Shown: positions 34,593 to 47,825 of the stretch, in pieces
Position numbering within the stretch: the stretch's first letter is position 1
Layout: each line of letters opens with the position of its first letter
From: Undaria pinnatifida
Lineage: Eukaryota; Sar; Phaeophyceae; Laminariales; Alariaceae
NCBI GenBank assembly: GCA_012845835.1
Contig: JABAKD010000021.1
Span: 1,315,185 to 1,379,184 of the forward strand
Direction: 5' to 3'
DNA length: 64,000 nucleotides
Notes under the pieces: generated by a model
Told to the model about the DNA's origin: nothing
The model's input: only the letters and a program-made list of their open reading frames with translations
Database searches by the model: none
Translations under genes and position numbers: made by a program

Positions 34593-34865
34593 AGTGTTGC
34601 CGACGATGTCGTTCGACGTGACGCTTGTGGCCCGTGTCGCGGCGACGAGCCGTCGTCGTCAACTAAGGTGTTGCCGTAGATGGATTTTCGCTCCGTGATG
34701 CTTGTGGCCTAGTCGTCGACCCTAGGCCTCTTCGAGGCCAGCATTGTCAATTGAATGTTGCGGTAGATGCCTTTTGCCCTGACGTTTGTGGGCTGTGTCG
34801 CTTACCTAGGCCTCGCTTGAAGGCCATCATCGTCAGTTAGATTGCTGCCGTAGATGTCTGTCGCC
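34593..34865 (+). pseudogene. Tandem copies of the NUP93 terminal exon end
   Basis: The real exon ends agccgcctcgaggcaaacat-cgtcaactag then agtgttgccgacgatg. Downstream copies read gtcgtcgtcaactaaggtgt-tgccgtagatg (about 34650-34685), cctaggcctcttcgaggcca-gcattgtcaattga (34725-34765), and cctaggcctcgcttgaaggc-catcatcgtcagttag (34805-34848). Each keeps a stop at the matching place, with a 75-90 bp period, in what should be the 3' UTR. Confidence 0.8.
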
Positions 34866-35640
34866 AGTGGCTTTTATGGCCTATGGTGTAGCCCACTTTG
34901 CTGTCATGTGTCTACGACGTCGAGGTTGTCGAGGGGGGGAGGGAGGGATTGTGTTTTTTCTTGGGAGGGGTAGGAGGTGGGAGGGAGATATACTTGACGT
35001 CCTCCTCGCACTTTCACTTTTTCCTTGAAGCCAACCGTGTTGACTAAAAACAGCTGCTTTAGATAATTGTCGCCTACGGCGTGACATAACGTGGCGTATG
35101 CTGTGGCCAAGGCCGTGAGACGGTGGGTGTGTCGTGACATGCTTTGTTTCGTGCGGAATTCCACGTACCAAACAGGATGATCGTATTCTTGCTGGTATAA
35201 ACGTTTTTGCTGTTTCGGTGCAACACGGCGTCCTAGTGTGTTCTTAGTAGCTTTCCCCCAACACTTTGGACTGCTGCGTTAGAGCGCAGCTGCTCTTGGC
35301 GATTTTGCTGCGATCTGGGCACGGGGTGGTCGGTGAACAGGGGCTCGTGGGGGCCAGTGGGAGTCGCCGAGGCGTCTTAATTGAACAAAATTACTCATGG
35401 CTAACTTGTACTGCACGGATAGGCTTCAGCAATTGGCTTGTTTTCACCTTGAGGGTTAGCATGCATACTGGTACCCCATGTGTGAGGCGTCGGTCGGGGC
35501 TGATGGTAACCAAGTTGGCTTCGTTTTTTTTTCAGGCCTCGTATTAGTCCCGAACTCTGGCCGGACGTTTTTAATAATGTTACCAAAAATCAGCATTCAT
35601 TAGCATCCATTATTAATAGCATTGATTGGACCCCCCCCCC
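34866..35640. other. Intergenic stretch with no recognised feature
   Basis: Between the NUP93 3' end and the first intergenic MITE-like copy I see only short G-runs and a poly-C run at 35631-35646. No reading frame here shows splice sites or family similarity. A polyadenylation region for NUP93 is expected but no unambiguous signal was found. Confidence 0.5.
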
Positions 35641-35652
35641 CCCCCGCCGCTA

Positions 35653-35900
35653 GGATGCGTGATACGATAGAGGTAGCAATTTTCGCCTGAAACATTTTCC
35701 GAACGACGGGGCTCCTTAACCCAAAAATCGTCGGAAAGAGGCAAAAATAAATTTCATGATTTTCGTGGTGTACCTATTAATAGGCCATGGGATTTTCATC
35801 CGGTAGTAGCATTTTTACTTTTCTCCTCTAACCAGTTTTTGTGAGAGGTCTTAAGCTCCCGAGTTGAAGAAACCTGAAAAAAAATAGTGTTGCTTCCCCC
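35653..35900 (+). mobile_element. MITE-like element, copy 5
   Basis: Starts ggatgcgtgatacgatagag and carries cgaacgacggggctccttaa, aaaaatcgtcggaa, ataggccatgggattttcat and gagaggtcttaagctcccga. The 3' arm is eroded (aaatagtgttgc). Confidence 0.7.
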
Positions 35901-36379
35901 TTTTTCTTCTTTTTTTTTTTTCTTCACACACGTCTACTTTCTGGCTTCTGGACAAGCCGTGGTCACAGGTGTCGTCTCTTGTTTCCACCCTCGGTTCTTG
36001 CCTTCACTTTTTGTCGCGCATAGGGTTCAGCAATCCAACTGCTGTTCTTGCGTTCAATTTTTCATACGAGTGTTTGTTGCTAACTCACGCGCTCGCGCTT
36101 TCCGCAAATCGATTTTGTGCACAAGAAAAAATCCCCACGAATGTTTGCGAGTATGCATTCGGGGGGGATTCGAGCTCGCGAAACTGACCTATAAAAGGCT
36201 CGAGGATAACCTGATACGCCACCGGGGGGCGACCAGCAATCGTAGCATGAGTCTGGGCTTTGATTGTGGGGGATGTGGGGGGTGTCCCGGGTACACAATT
36301 CGGCAGAGGTGCGAGGTGTTTGAGCCGTTTTGTTTCTGAGGCCCTTAACATGATGAGATGGAGCTCTTTGTCCTCTGAG

Positions 36380-36664
36380 GACGCCTGCTATGATAGAGGT
36401 GCACCGCGTTCTTTCTTCTGAGGTTCCTCATATTCGGAGGTTAACACATGCCCTTGGTCTTGATCCAAAAACTGGTTTGGCGAGAAAAATAAACATGCTA
36501 TTTATCGCGGATGAATAATCCCATGGCCTAGGAAATACAGGGAGAATCATGCAAAAAAAAACGGCCTGTTATTTTTTTATTTTCCGACGATTTTGGGTCA
36601 AGGAGCCCCGTCATTCAGAAAACATAGCCAAGAAAAGGTGTACCTCTATATCGTAGCACGCGTC
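36380..36664 (-). mobile_element. MITE-like element, copy 6 (inverted)
   Basis: Left arm gacgcctgctatgatagagg, right arm cctctatatcgtagcacgcg-tc. The interior is reversed: aatcccatggcctaggaaat, gggagaatcatgc, ttttgggtcaaggagccccg. Confidence 0.8.
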
Positions 36665-36954
36665 TGAGGCAAAAACTGATCGCTTTATTGAAATCAATGG
36701 GAGTTCCGCCCGATAAGCTATATGCCCCATGGGCTAGGGTGCAGCCTCAGAACGAAAAAAAAAAATGTTGCACCTTTCACCGTTGCAGCAATGTGTCACT
36801 CCGCCCTCTCGAAAGACCATCTTTTAGATGCGTGCTGGCGGTAAGAGGTCTATATAGAACTTTGTTTTTTTACAAGATAACGCTTTTTTTAATTAATGAT
36901 TGATGACGGGCCTCCTTTCTACCCAGATCAAGTTCGACCTTTTTTTTTTCTTCT

Positions 36955-37170
36955 TTCTTATCCTCCGGCGGATGGGGAAAAATAAAGCTTTAGCTCACCA
37001 CACTTCCACGTATTTTCATACGCGTCGTGTGTCGATTTAACTCAGTTGCTTTCGCAGCCCAACGCTAGCTGGCGCACCCTTCGGATCCCACAATAGCGAT
37101 AGCGTGAGCTGTCCCTATCAGTGGTCCTGGTCACAACCCCGGCAGCGCAAGCTGCCGTTGTCTACGGATG
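36955..37170 (+). repeat. Dispersed about 220-bp repeat, copy B
   Basis: Partner of 11945-12175 in the same orientation, 25 kb apart, in intergenic DNA. Shared blocks include atggggaaaaataaa, caccacacttccacgtattt and ccggcagcgcaagctg. Confidence 0.75.
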
Positions 37171-37519
37171 CGTAAAAAAATCGTTTTTTTCAAAACAACG
37201 TGAACATATTTTTGCATCTACCTTGGCCATGGTCTTAAACCTGTTTAGACCATCTGGTTGCATTTCTAGTTTACTCCAAAAAAAAAAAAGCAGGTGGGAG
37301 GCATGTATATATGGCTCTTTTTAGGTGATGCCAAAGATTCGGATTTTTGGGGGGCGGGTGAGGTTATACAGCTCCCTCCTCGAGGTGAGGAGCTGAACAA
37401 AAAAAATTGGTGACATCTGTACCGCATGACATCTATCTGTCGAAAATAGCAATCTCTTACTTTCGTCGCACATTCCGTCTCAACCACACCCCCCACTCAA
37501 GTCCCAAGAGCTTCAACAC

Positions 37520-38465
37520 GTCACCGTAGCCTTAAGCGTAGACAGCGAACCGGCCAGCCACACCGCAAAACCAGGTCCAACCCCACATACCGTAGCCTTA
37601 AGACTAGACAGCGACTAGCCAGTCAGCCACATCGAGAAAAAACAGGGAATCTTGCACGCCAACACCATGATACGTGGTATGATGCTGCTTGCATGCAAAC
37701 ACCGAAGGAGCCCCTCGCCATCGCTACGCAGCAAGCATTGTACAGCCTTCGCCACATATTGCGCGGATAGGGCTTCACCCCGCCGGCCAGCAAAACCAAC
37801 TACACATAGCAGAACCAAGGAAAAATCTTGTGCGCCAACGCAAAATACGAATTATACGAGATGGCGCTGGTTGCATGCACCACACGAGCCTGTGAAGAAG
37901 CGTCCTTGCATCCTGCTATACTCCCGATATTCGGTGGAGGCGCAGCAACCATGCTGTTGCTGTTTTCCTTGCAAGGTTCACGCGACTTGAGGAGCTAGCT
38001 CTATACACCCCTCTGAGGGAAAAGCTGTCATTTTTTAGCAAAACCGAGAAAGTTGCTCAATCCGATGAACAAGAACAGAAAAAGAAACATCGATTTTGCA
38101 ACAAGAATGACATTCCCACGATTTTGGGTTGGTTAAGGAGTCCCCGTCATATCCAGAAAAAAGCATTCGCCAAAAAGCGGTATACCTTAATAATGCCACT
38201 ACCAGTCATTGTCCGCAAGGTTCTTGCTCTCGAGGAGCTCTACACCCCTCCGAAGCAAAAAATAAATAGCTTTTGCGCGAAACTGAAAGCTTCTTAATCT
38301 GTGAACAAAACAGGAAAAAATAACACATTTTTGCAAAACAAAAATGACGATATGACAACACTTCGACCATTTTGGGTTAAGATGGGTTAAGGAAGGAAGG
38401 AGCCCCGTCATTCACAACATATTTCGCCAAATTATGGTACACCTTGATAACTCTATCGCAGGCAG
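37520..38465. repeat. Direct duplications in the intergenic region
   Basis: 37520-37640 has two copies of a roughly 75-bp unit (accgtagccttaag, tagacagcgac, cagccaca). 37990-38200 and 38210-38465 are two diverged copies of a 230-bp unit related to the inverted MITE interior (cgattttgggtt, aaggagtccccgtcat, ttcgccaaaaagcggtatac). Plus-strand frames between these repeats show no gene features. Confidence 0.6.
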
Positions 38466-39116
38466 CATGCTTCTGCGAGTACCGCCTGTCAGAAGCGCGA
38501 CGCCACGAATGCCCCGAACCACAAAACACTTGTGGTTAGTGGCATGTGCATATCTACGTGTTTCCAGATTATTAGCGGTATGACACTCGACAACAAGCCC
38601 TCGCCATTTTCGTACGTGATTAACAGCCCCAACCATTTGGACAAGGAAAGCGACGGGCGCCGCAGAACATTTAGTGATGCAGAAAAGCAACAAGTCAGTA
38701 GCGCTCCGAACGTGTGTATTTTCTCTAATACACGGTTGATACAATTGGATGGGTACAGCTATCCCACGGACTTTCGTCAACAGAAGAAACGCAAAAGCAA
38801 AAGCAAAAAAAAAAAGAGAAATAGCGGAAAAGGAGACGAACGAAAAGCCAAGCTCAAGGAAACAAAAAATCAAAACCGAAAATCAAAATTTCGAAGTACG
38901 CATCATACCAGGTATAGACTACCAGGAACACGTCAACGAGAACAGCACTAGACAAAACATAGAGGGACAATTAAAAACGACCCAATAAAAAAGAGTAAAC
39001 CGAAAGAAAAAAACAAGTAGCGTCTGCAAGGAGTCCACTGCTGCTGCTGCCTGGCAACATGAGCAGCAGCGAGAGCAACATCAGCAGCAGACGACCAACA
39101 AATCATATTAATGGCA

Positions 39117-42100
39117 TCAGGTCAAGTCTAGGTCTTCCTCCTCCCCTTCGTCATCGTCTTGCCCCGCCGCCGACTCGATGGCCCTCTTGATCCTCAAACA
39201 CATCCCCGTCTTCCACGGGTCTAGCTTAGATATCTGCAGAAGACAAAACACAAGAGGCAAATACAGCGGGGTCGAAATGCAATTAACGGTAAAAGCCGTT
39301 TACTGGGCACCCACAAGCAAGTGATGACATTTTGTAATCGACGTTCACCCTGACAGCATCCATGGGAGCCATACATTTTCACAGAGTAATACATCTGTGA
39401 AAACGAGCCGCCGGTGTATCATGCGGCTTGCAAAGACGAGTATGGACCCGAAGAGTTGTTGGAGTCACAGCTGACGTTTTTACAAAACAAAATCAAGTAC
39501 CGGTCCAGATACTTGGGTGCCAAAAGCGTTTTCTAAGGGTGCATCCACAAGCCTGCTTCTTGCTTCCGACTGGCCCGTCGCTGCGTGCACCAGTAATGGC
39601 ATTGCGCCCACGACGTGCGACCCCTTGGATTACGTTTTAGACAAGCTCTTCGTTGCCAATGCGTGCACCCGGGGCCGTAAAACGCGCAATCGTTCTTCTA
39701 GACTGCCTTTCTCTCTCCCTCATGTCCGAAAAGAAACGAGGAAGAATCCACATGTTTGACGGTTCCTTCGTCCTGGTTCTCTCTGCCCCGCCGCTGCAAC
39801 CTAGCCGTACACACCACGTGAACAATGAATCGCGTCGGTGTAGTGATGGCGACGATCTCAGTTTTTCTGTTATTTTTTGTTGCCTCAATTCTTTCGGCGG
39901 CAGCTCTACTGGAGCAAAAAAATAACGCCTACAGCAGAGGCTGCTACGACTCCAGCTACCACACCGATAAGAAAATCCATGAGCATCGTTGTTTCAACCA
40001 CCCTTCATACCTGGTCGTAATCGAAGCAGCACTGCGAGAAGCCGTCGACGTCTAGCTCTTCCGAAGCCTTGATCAATTGGTCCAAGAACCTGCCACATGC
40101 CACGCGGGACTGAGTCAAATGCCACAAGTAATGCATCACGAGTCCCATGTCACATGTAACATACCACAAACCCAACATACCACATGCTAAATCTAACGAG
40201 TCCTACGTCATATGCAATATACGTTACGAGTCCTATGTCACGCTTCATACGCTACGAATCCTATGCCACATGCCCTATATCACGAGCCCTACGATATGCC
40301 AAAAGCCACAGGCACGAGGCTTGTGTTACCCCTGGTATATCCTACGTCTCGAGTCCTATGTAGGATGCCACGGAACACGCGTACGTAGCCACACGCTATG
40401 AGTCGAAAGGACGGTGCGACGCCCCGATCAATTTCTTCACAAAATCGGACAGATACACGAGCTACAGTAGATCAATCAAACCGCATGCCATACGTAACGA
40501 GAGTCACGCGGTATCAGTCCCATGCCACGTGCCACCAGCCAACGCCTCACGGAGGGAAGAGGCGGCGACGCTTCGATCGATTCAGCTCACGACAGAAAGC
40601 ATTATCGTTGTCTTACACCAGGTATATCAACCGAGAGCGCAGCAAGACAATAGGCGTCCCCCAATAAGGCGGTCTGAGAAAGGTGGTATCCCGATATAAG
40701 GCGGTCTGAGTAAGGCGGTATCCCGATACAAGGCGGTCCGAGTAAGGCGATATTCCGATATAAAGCGGTCTGAGTAAGGCGGTATCCCGATACAAGGCGG
40801 TCTAAGTAAGGCGGTATCCCGATACAAGGCGGTCCGAGTAAGGCGGTATCCCGATATAAGGCGGTCTGAGGAAGGCGGTATCCCGATACAAGACGGTCGA
40901 AATCGCCTGGCGCGACTGGGTAATTGTACTCATAAGCTGGCATGAATAAGGGTTGTTCCCTCTATAAGTCGGTCGTATTGCTCTGGTGCACCACCGGCTT
41001 CCTGGGGGATCCCCACTACAGTGCACGTGGTATCATACCGTGCCCGTGTCGCGCAATTCCTGACATTGTTACAGTTCATCCCCAAAATCAGCAGTGGCCA
41101 ATGCCACAAGCGTAATTGACGGCCATGACTTCCTCCCTCTAAACTAAAATCAAGTACAGTGAACTCCCAAAAGGGAGACAGCCTATTTGCAAGTGCAGCT
41201 GTACTATTTACACGTCGGGGGACGTCATGCACGATTTCAAAGTAAGAGAGAAAGAGAGCGTTCGCCGAGCGATTACATTTGCAACAGGCTCAACGCCTAC
41301 GCGCTAGGAAAAATACTCGATGGAAATGCCTTTACCGCTTGTGTGCACTACCACCACCACCACCACCACCATCACCACCACCACCACCACGACCACCACC
41401 ACCATAACTACTACCAACACCATCGCAGCAGCAATCCCTTACCATCACCTCCACCGTCACCTCCACCACCTCAACCGCCACCACCTCAACCGCCACCACC
41501 TCAACCGCCACCACCATGACCACAGCAACAAACCTACACCACCACCACAACACCCACCCCCCGTCCAACTCCGCACCGCCTCCCTCGTCATCGCGGACGC
41601 AACACTCGTACAAACCCTTTTAGAGGCCCCAAAACCCCTCCTCATACTAGTTCCAAGTCATTTGTCCCCCAAAATGTATCACCAAACCATCATTACCACC
41701 ACTACCAACACCATCGCAGCAACAAGCCCTCACCACCACCACCACCACCACCACCACCACCATCACGCCATCACGACGACCACCACCACTAACACCGCCA
41801 CCGTCACCGCCGCCAACACCACAGCAACATCCTTACACCACCACCACAACCACAACACCCACCCCGTCTCAAACCCCGGCCGCCCCCCCTCGCCATCGTG
41901 CATGCAACACTCAGGAATAACGAAATCCAGGCTCCTGAAAATGGATCATCACACTACTCAGCACCAGCACCAGCAGCGGCAGCAGGATCACCTGAACTCT
42001 CTTGAATCGTCGAACGTGTAGTCTGTGGTTAAGAAGTCGCTCTGCTTGTTCCGCGCGGCCACGGTGTCGCCTCGTGCTGAAAAATATTCACCGCACAATT

Positions 42101-45100
42101 TCAAAGAACGGCGCAAATATCAATTTAGTACGAAGGACACACCCACAATCCACGCACCAGCCGCGAACACGCCATCCAACGCAATACAACATCGTTCAAG
42201 GCACCAGCAAAGCCAAAACAGCAGCGAACACGCCATCCAACAAGGGGGGAGAGACAAAAAAGGTTGACTGAAAGAGGCCGTAGGGGGGGGGGGAGGGGGA
42301 CGGCGTTTTTTTTTTCAGAGAAGGTAACGCGGGTAGTCACCGCCTTGTTTGTTCCGCGCGGCCACCATGTCGCCCCCTCCTGAAAAAAAAGTACAAACCA
42401 TGATCATTCAAGGCGCAGAGAAAAGTATCAAAACAGCCGCGAACACGCCATCCAAAACATTGCAAATCCTCAAGGCCCCAGCAAAGTAAAAGAAGAACAC
42501 GAAAAAACCATCCAAGAAGGGGTGAGACACAACATGGGGTGAAAGAGGCGGTAGCCGAGGGGGGGGGGGGAAGGGGAAGTGTGAAAATTATTTTTTAGAA
42601 AAAAAGGAATGTGGGCAGCCATCGCCTTGCTTGTTCCACACGGCGACCGTGTCGCCTCGTGCTGAAAATTACAAGTTTTACACCATTCAAGAGAGTAACA
42701 AGTAAAATAAAACAGCCGCGAACATGCCGCCCCACAAACGGCAAGAGCGGCGGCAGCGAGGGGAGGGTGGACGGAGGGTTAAGCGGGGATGTAAGTTACA
42801 GCAGCCGTGAATAGGATACCGTGCAAGAGGTTGAAGCGCGCGGGGGGGAAGGGAGGCGGGGGTAACACAAAACCCAGATAACAAAATGCAGGCATTTCCC
42901 CGTCCAAATGGGTGGAAGAAAGAAGCGCCCCCTCTCGCTCGCACCCAAATTCTCCAACCAGAAACAAGAAACTTACCGAATTATATGCGTCTTGGTGACG
43001 ATAACACAGGCACGCCCCGGGGAAGAAAGAAGAAAGGTTGACTCAGCTCGACAGCCGAGCGAGACGACAAGCGCAATACCAAAATAGCAAAAACAAGAAC
43101 AAAAACATGAATCCAATAGCATCAAGGACGATAACGAAAACAGGAACGAAAGCTCCCCGGAAGGCACAGGTATGCCTCCAGCAAGGACCCGGACACAAAC
43201 AACAACACAACAGCAACAACAACAAACAACTACAAAAGCAACAACGACAACACCAACAACTCACCCAACAGGCAGAGGCCCGCCTGCAGCCAGTAACCCT
43301 TTGCGTTCATCTGGAGCAATTTCTTCTCCATGCACGATCGGCCAAGCTGCTCGTACAGCTCGGCTGCGCGCGCGAGGTCCGGCGGGTCCATGTCCTATAC
43401 GGAAATCGCACGCACCAAAAAAAAAAAAAAGAAAGGTTGGAAGTCCAGCCAGTAGTTCACGGACGTTTCAATACCCGCTCTTGCTCTCTTTCTTGTTCTG
43501 CTCTCGTTCTCTCGTTCTCCCGCCCTCCTTCGCTAATATCTCTTGCTCTCTCCCTCACCTTACCTCTCCAGGAATCCCTTGGTCTCTCTGAGACAGTCTC
43601 TCGGTTGTCCCTTCTCACCCTCTCCCTCTCTCAAACTACCCTCCCTTTTTGCTTTCTCCTCCTTTCCCCTTCTCTCTCGCTCTCTTTCTCTCCATATCCC
43701 TACCAACAGTATCTCCTTTTCCCTTATGAGCACCGATTGTTGTCGATAGAGGTACAGTACCTCTTTTGGTCCATAACTCTAGTAACTGGCGGGGCTCTTC
43801 AACCAAGAAAAAGAACGCCCCCCCCAGGAAGGCGATCGTGTGGTATACACTATAGAGGGCAGTACGACCGCCTTATCGGGGCAAGCCACCTTATTCGTTC
43901 CGGGTTACGAGTGCAACTCCAGAGTCGCACCAAGCGATCTGGACTGCCTTATATCGGGATACCGCCTTCGGTATATCGCCTTATATAGGGATGTCGCCTT
44001 TTTGGGGGACCCCGACTGTACCGATTGCTGTCTGACACGTGCTACAAAAGGGGTACAACAGTACCTCTTTCGGGCCAGCAACATTAAGGGCTGGCGAGGT
44101 TCCTCAACTAAGAAACTACCGATTGCCGTCTGACACGTGATACGAAAGGGGTACAGTACCTCTTTTCGGCCAGCAATATTCAAGACTTGCAGGGCTCCTC
44201 AACCTAGAAACTACCGATCCCTAGCTCTATCTGACACGTGCTACGAAAGGGACACAATAGCGTACCTCTTTTTGGTCAAAAAACATTTTCGACTGGCGGG
44301 GCTCCTCAACTAAGAAACTACCGATTGCTGTTGCTGTCTGACACGTGCTACGAACGAAGGTACAGCAGTACTTCTTTTTGGCCAGAAACATTTTGGACTG
44401 GCGGGGCTCCTCAACTAAGAAACTACCGATTGCTGTCGCTGTCTGATACGTGCTACGATGGAGGTACAGTACCTCTTTTGGGCCAGCAACAATTACCAAG
44501 CATGACCATAGTAATCCTCGAGTAGATCAACTATATTAACGTTTCGTGTGTGACGCGTGTCACGACAAAGGTACTAATAGTTACCTTTTGACTGAAACGT
44601 TTTCTAGACGACGGGGCCATTTCCAACTCCTAAAAGTATGCTAGTCTCCTGAAATTATGCTAGTCTAACTCAAAGTGTTCTGTCCCCATGTCGGGCAGTG
44701 CCGTGCTAAAGGGCTAAAAGGGTTGAACACAAAATTGCTGGAATTTCAGCCCCCTTCCGCAACACGTTTTGGTACAACACCTAGGTCATGGGCTTGTTAA
44801 TTCTTGAGAACTTCTAATTTTTTTGCCAAAATCAGTTGTTGGAGGAGAGCCTCAGAAAGATCAGAAGTTCCCAAGTAGGTAAGACCCCGAGAAAAAAAAA
44901 ACACGGGGCATCTCCCCTGCAGCATGCGCCATGCGTACTCCATTGGTGCCATAACTCACCTTAGAAATGATCCCCGCGACCTTCACCAGACAGGCGTTGG
45001 CTTGGGAGGTACTCCCTTCACCCTGGTGGAACAACAAACGCCAATAACAACAACAGCAAAAGCGACAACAGCGACGGCAACGCATAAAAACAATCAGCAA

Positions 45101-47791
45101 GGAGGGATGAGAAAACTTGAACGCAACAAACAAAAAACACAAGCAATTTTGACAACTTCCCAACAGCGTCGGGAAGCGGGAAACACCTAGGGCAACGAAA
45201 AGAAAACCAGGCGTCAACGGCACCAAAAACAACACGATAAGGGCGCCATGCCGACCAGCAAGAGCGGGCAGGGGGTGCAAACGCAAGAGTCACAAAACGA
45301 CAACAGCATAAACACATAAGCTGTCAAGCAGCTTACCAAGATGAGTATTGATCCATAAGTTTACCAAACTCGCACCTGACATACTTGAAGTATTTAATAA
45401 AAAAACAGGAACAACAAGTAACGGATCAGCGAGAGGGAGAGAAACAACAACCAAGCGACAACGGCATCAACAACAATAACGAAACCCACGACACTCTCCG
45501 ATCAGCCATAAACGGGAAACTGACCGCGAGATACTCTGCCGCTTGTTGCAAGGCATCGACAGCAGACTCGTACTCCTGTTCCGCCTCGTGAATCTCGCCC
45601 ACTTCCATCAGCATCTTGCCCGCCTGCTGAAACCGTCCAGATACATTGTAAATCTCTATTGCCTGCACAGCATATAAGGCGGAGGGGCGGAAAGGAGTAG
45701 GGGACAGGGGACGCAAAACAGAGGACGGAAATATCAAGTATGGCGGGGTTAGTAATCTGGTCCACTTCCATCATATCTCGCCTGCTTGCTGAAATCGTTG
45801 CACTTCGGCCGCGGCCCATATTATACCCCTATTATACCTCAGCAGCCAGAGCAGCTTCGCGTGGCTGATGCTGGAATCGTTGATTTTTTTTCCCATTTTT
45901 CCACTCCTCAGACCGATGACGATCTAGATCATATAGTTCACATAGATCATCTAAGTAATCTAGACCACATGGATCATATAGACCATATATCATACCGATC
46001 ATACAGATAATATAATATAATATTACAAAATAAAAATACACTCCGGCTGTCAGATCGAAGATTTTGTCGAAACTCATCTTTGCAACCTGTGTGATACTCC
46101 GATCGCGCAACCCGTGTGTGATACTCCGATCGCGCGTATTACGGGTTGTGTGTCCTCATTAAGGATATAGGTCGGCGACAATATATCTCATACATATCAT
46201 CTAGATCATATAGCTCATAGATCATATAGATCACATAGATTTAGAGCTCATATAGGTCATGTAGATCATATACGAGTAGTTAATCTACAAACAGATCCTG
46301 TCGCTGCCGCTATGATATACTTAGCAGGGTCTCCACACGTAGAGTACATATCCAACCCAAGAAACGCATGCTGGATCAGGCAGATCGCACGGCTCCCACC
46401 GGGTATAACTTGAGCCGGACCATGCAGACCTTCCCTGGAATATCTAAATTACCAAGTGGGGATAGATCATCGATGCTCTGTCCAACGTGGGCACTCACTC
46501 CTCCCCTCGGAATTTACAGCGGGGATAGGACGCCTGCTACGAGAGATAGAGGCAGCATTTTTTGCCAAAAATAGTTCCTCCATGGATGGCGCGGCCCCTT
46601 TTAGCCGGAAATCCTCGCAATGTCGATCTTGTTTGGCAATACTCTTCGTCGCTTACGTAGGCCATGGGATCTGGTTGCACTTTTTTTTTTTTGTAAATCG
46701 AAATCAATTAATGCCTCAGAAGGCGAGTTATAGCAAGAACAATGGTGGTTGGTGTACCTCTACCGGAGTATATACTAATACTATCAATACTATCAATACT
46801 ATAAATAATACTATCATATAAATAGTAGTACCTTTCCGTACGCCCCAATGGCCGATACAGGCGAAACGGCTTTCCGGCATTTGGCAGCTTCAACGTAGGC
46901 CCTCGCCGTTTCGTGGTTGCTTTTCGACTGCTCGTACAGTCCCGCCGCACGCTCGTACGCATCCGCCGCATCTTCCATCATTCGCGCCACCTTCACAGGA
47001 ACACAAGAACAAGAACAGAGCAACATAAGAAAACAGGACACAAGGACATGATGGGCGCAAGAACATCAGGAAGACAGGGAGCCAATGACATAAGGACATC
47101 ATAACACAAGATCATACGAACACAATAACGCAAGCTTGTGCGCGTGCGCCGCGTGTTCCATTCTTCGAGTCACCTTCGCATAGGAATGCAAGCACAATAA
47201 CACAGTAACATATACGAAGAGCACGTGCACACCACAACGGAAAGCCCAAGCACAAGTTTGCACGACATTAAGAACACAGGAAGGCATGGGCATAAGAACG
47301 CCAGATCTCAAGAACACGACAAGAAAACGACACCACAACACGTCTTCCATCATCTCGGGCTACCTTCACAGGAACACAAGACCAGGAACATATTATAAAA
47401 ATTAAAATACACTCCAGCTGTGAGATCGAAGATTTCGTCGAAACTCATCTTTGCAAGCTGTGTGTGATACTCCGATCGCGCGCATTACGAGTTGTGTGTC
47501 CTCATTAAGGATATAGGTCGGCGACTCCCCTTACAGCTACAGTGTAGCTATCAGGGTCAACAGGATGATTTTAGTCAGTCTGTGCGCGGAAACTATAAAA
47601 CCCGTTTCTGAGGGGGACAAAATCTGACAGCTGTGAAGGCAAAGGGGGGGCCTGGTTTTGATCAAAAGCGAGCGGGTTTGGAGGGGGGCGGGGGGGGGGG
47701 GGGGGGGGAAAGGGGCAATTTGTGCATGTAAGCTATAAATCCTTTCGAGGGGATAAATCTGACGGTTTTGGCACCAGTATATTATTGGGGG

Positions 47792-47825
<34 letters not shown>

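Noticed and set aside
36120-36240. Possible tRNA (ggattcgagctcg box-like sequence)
   Set aside because: No A box at suitable spacing and no cloverleaf could be drawn.
35887-36339. 150-codon plus-strand frame with a hydrophobic start
   Set aside because: Begins inside a MITE-like copy; no recognisable domain, odd composition, no splice signals.
41320-42021. 233-codon plus-strand frame with Thr/His runs
   Set aside because: CAC microsatellite in the alpha-SNAP intron; its end overlaps alpha-SNAP exon 6 in antisense.
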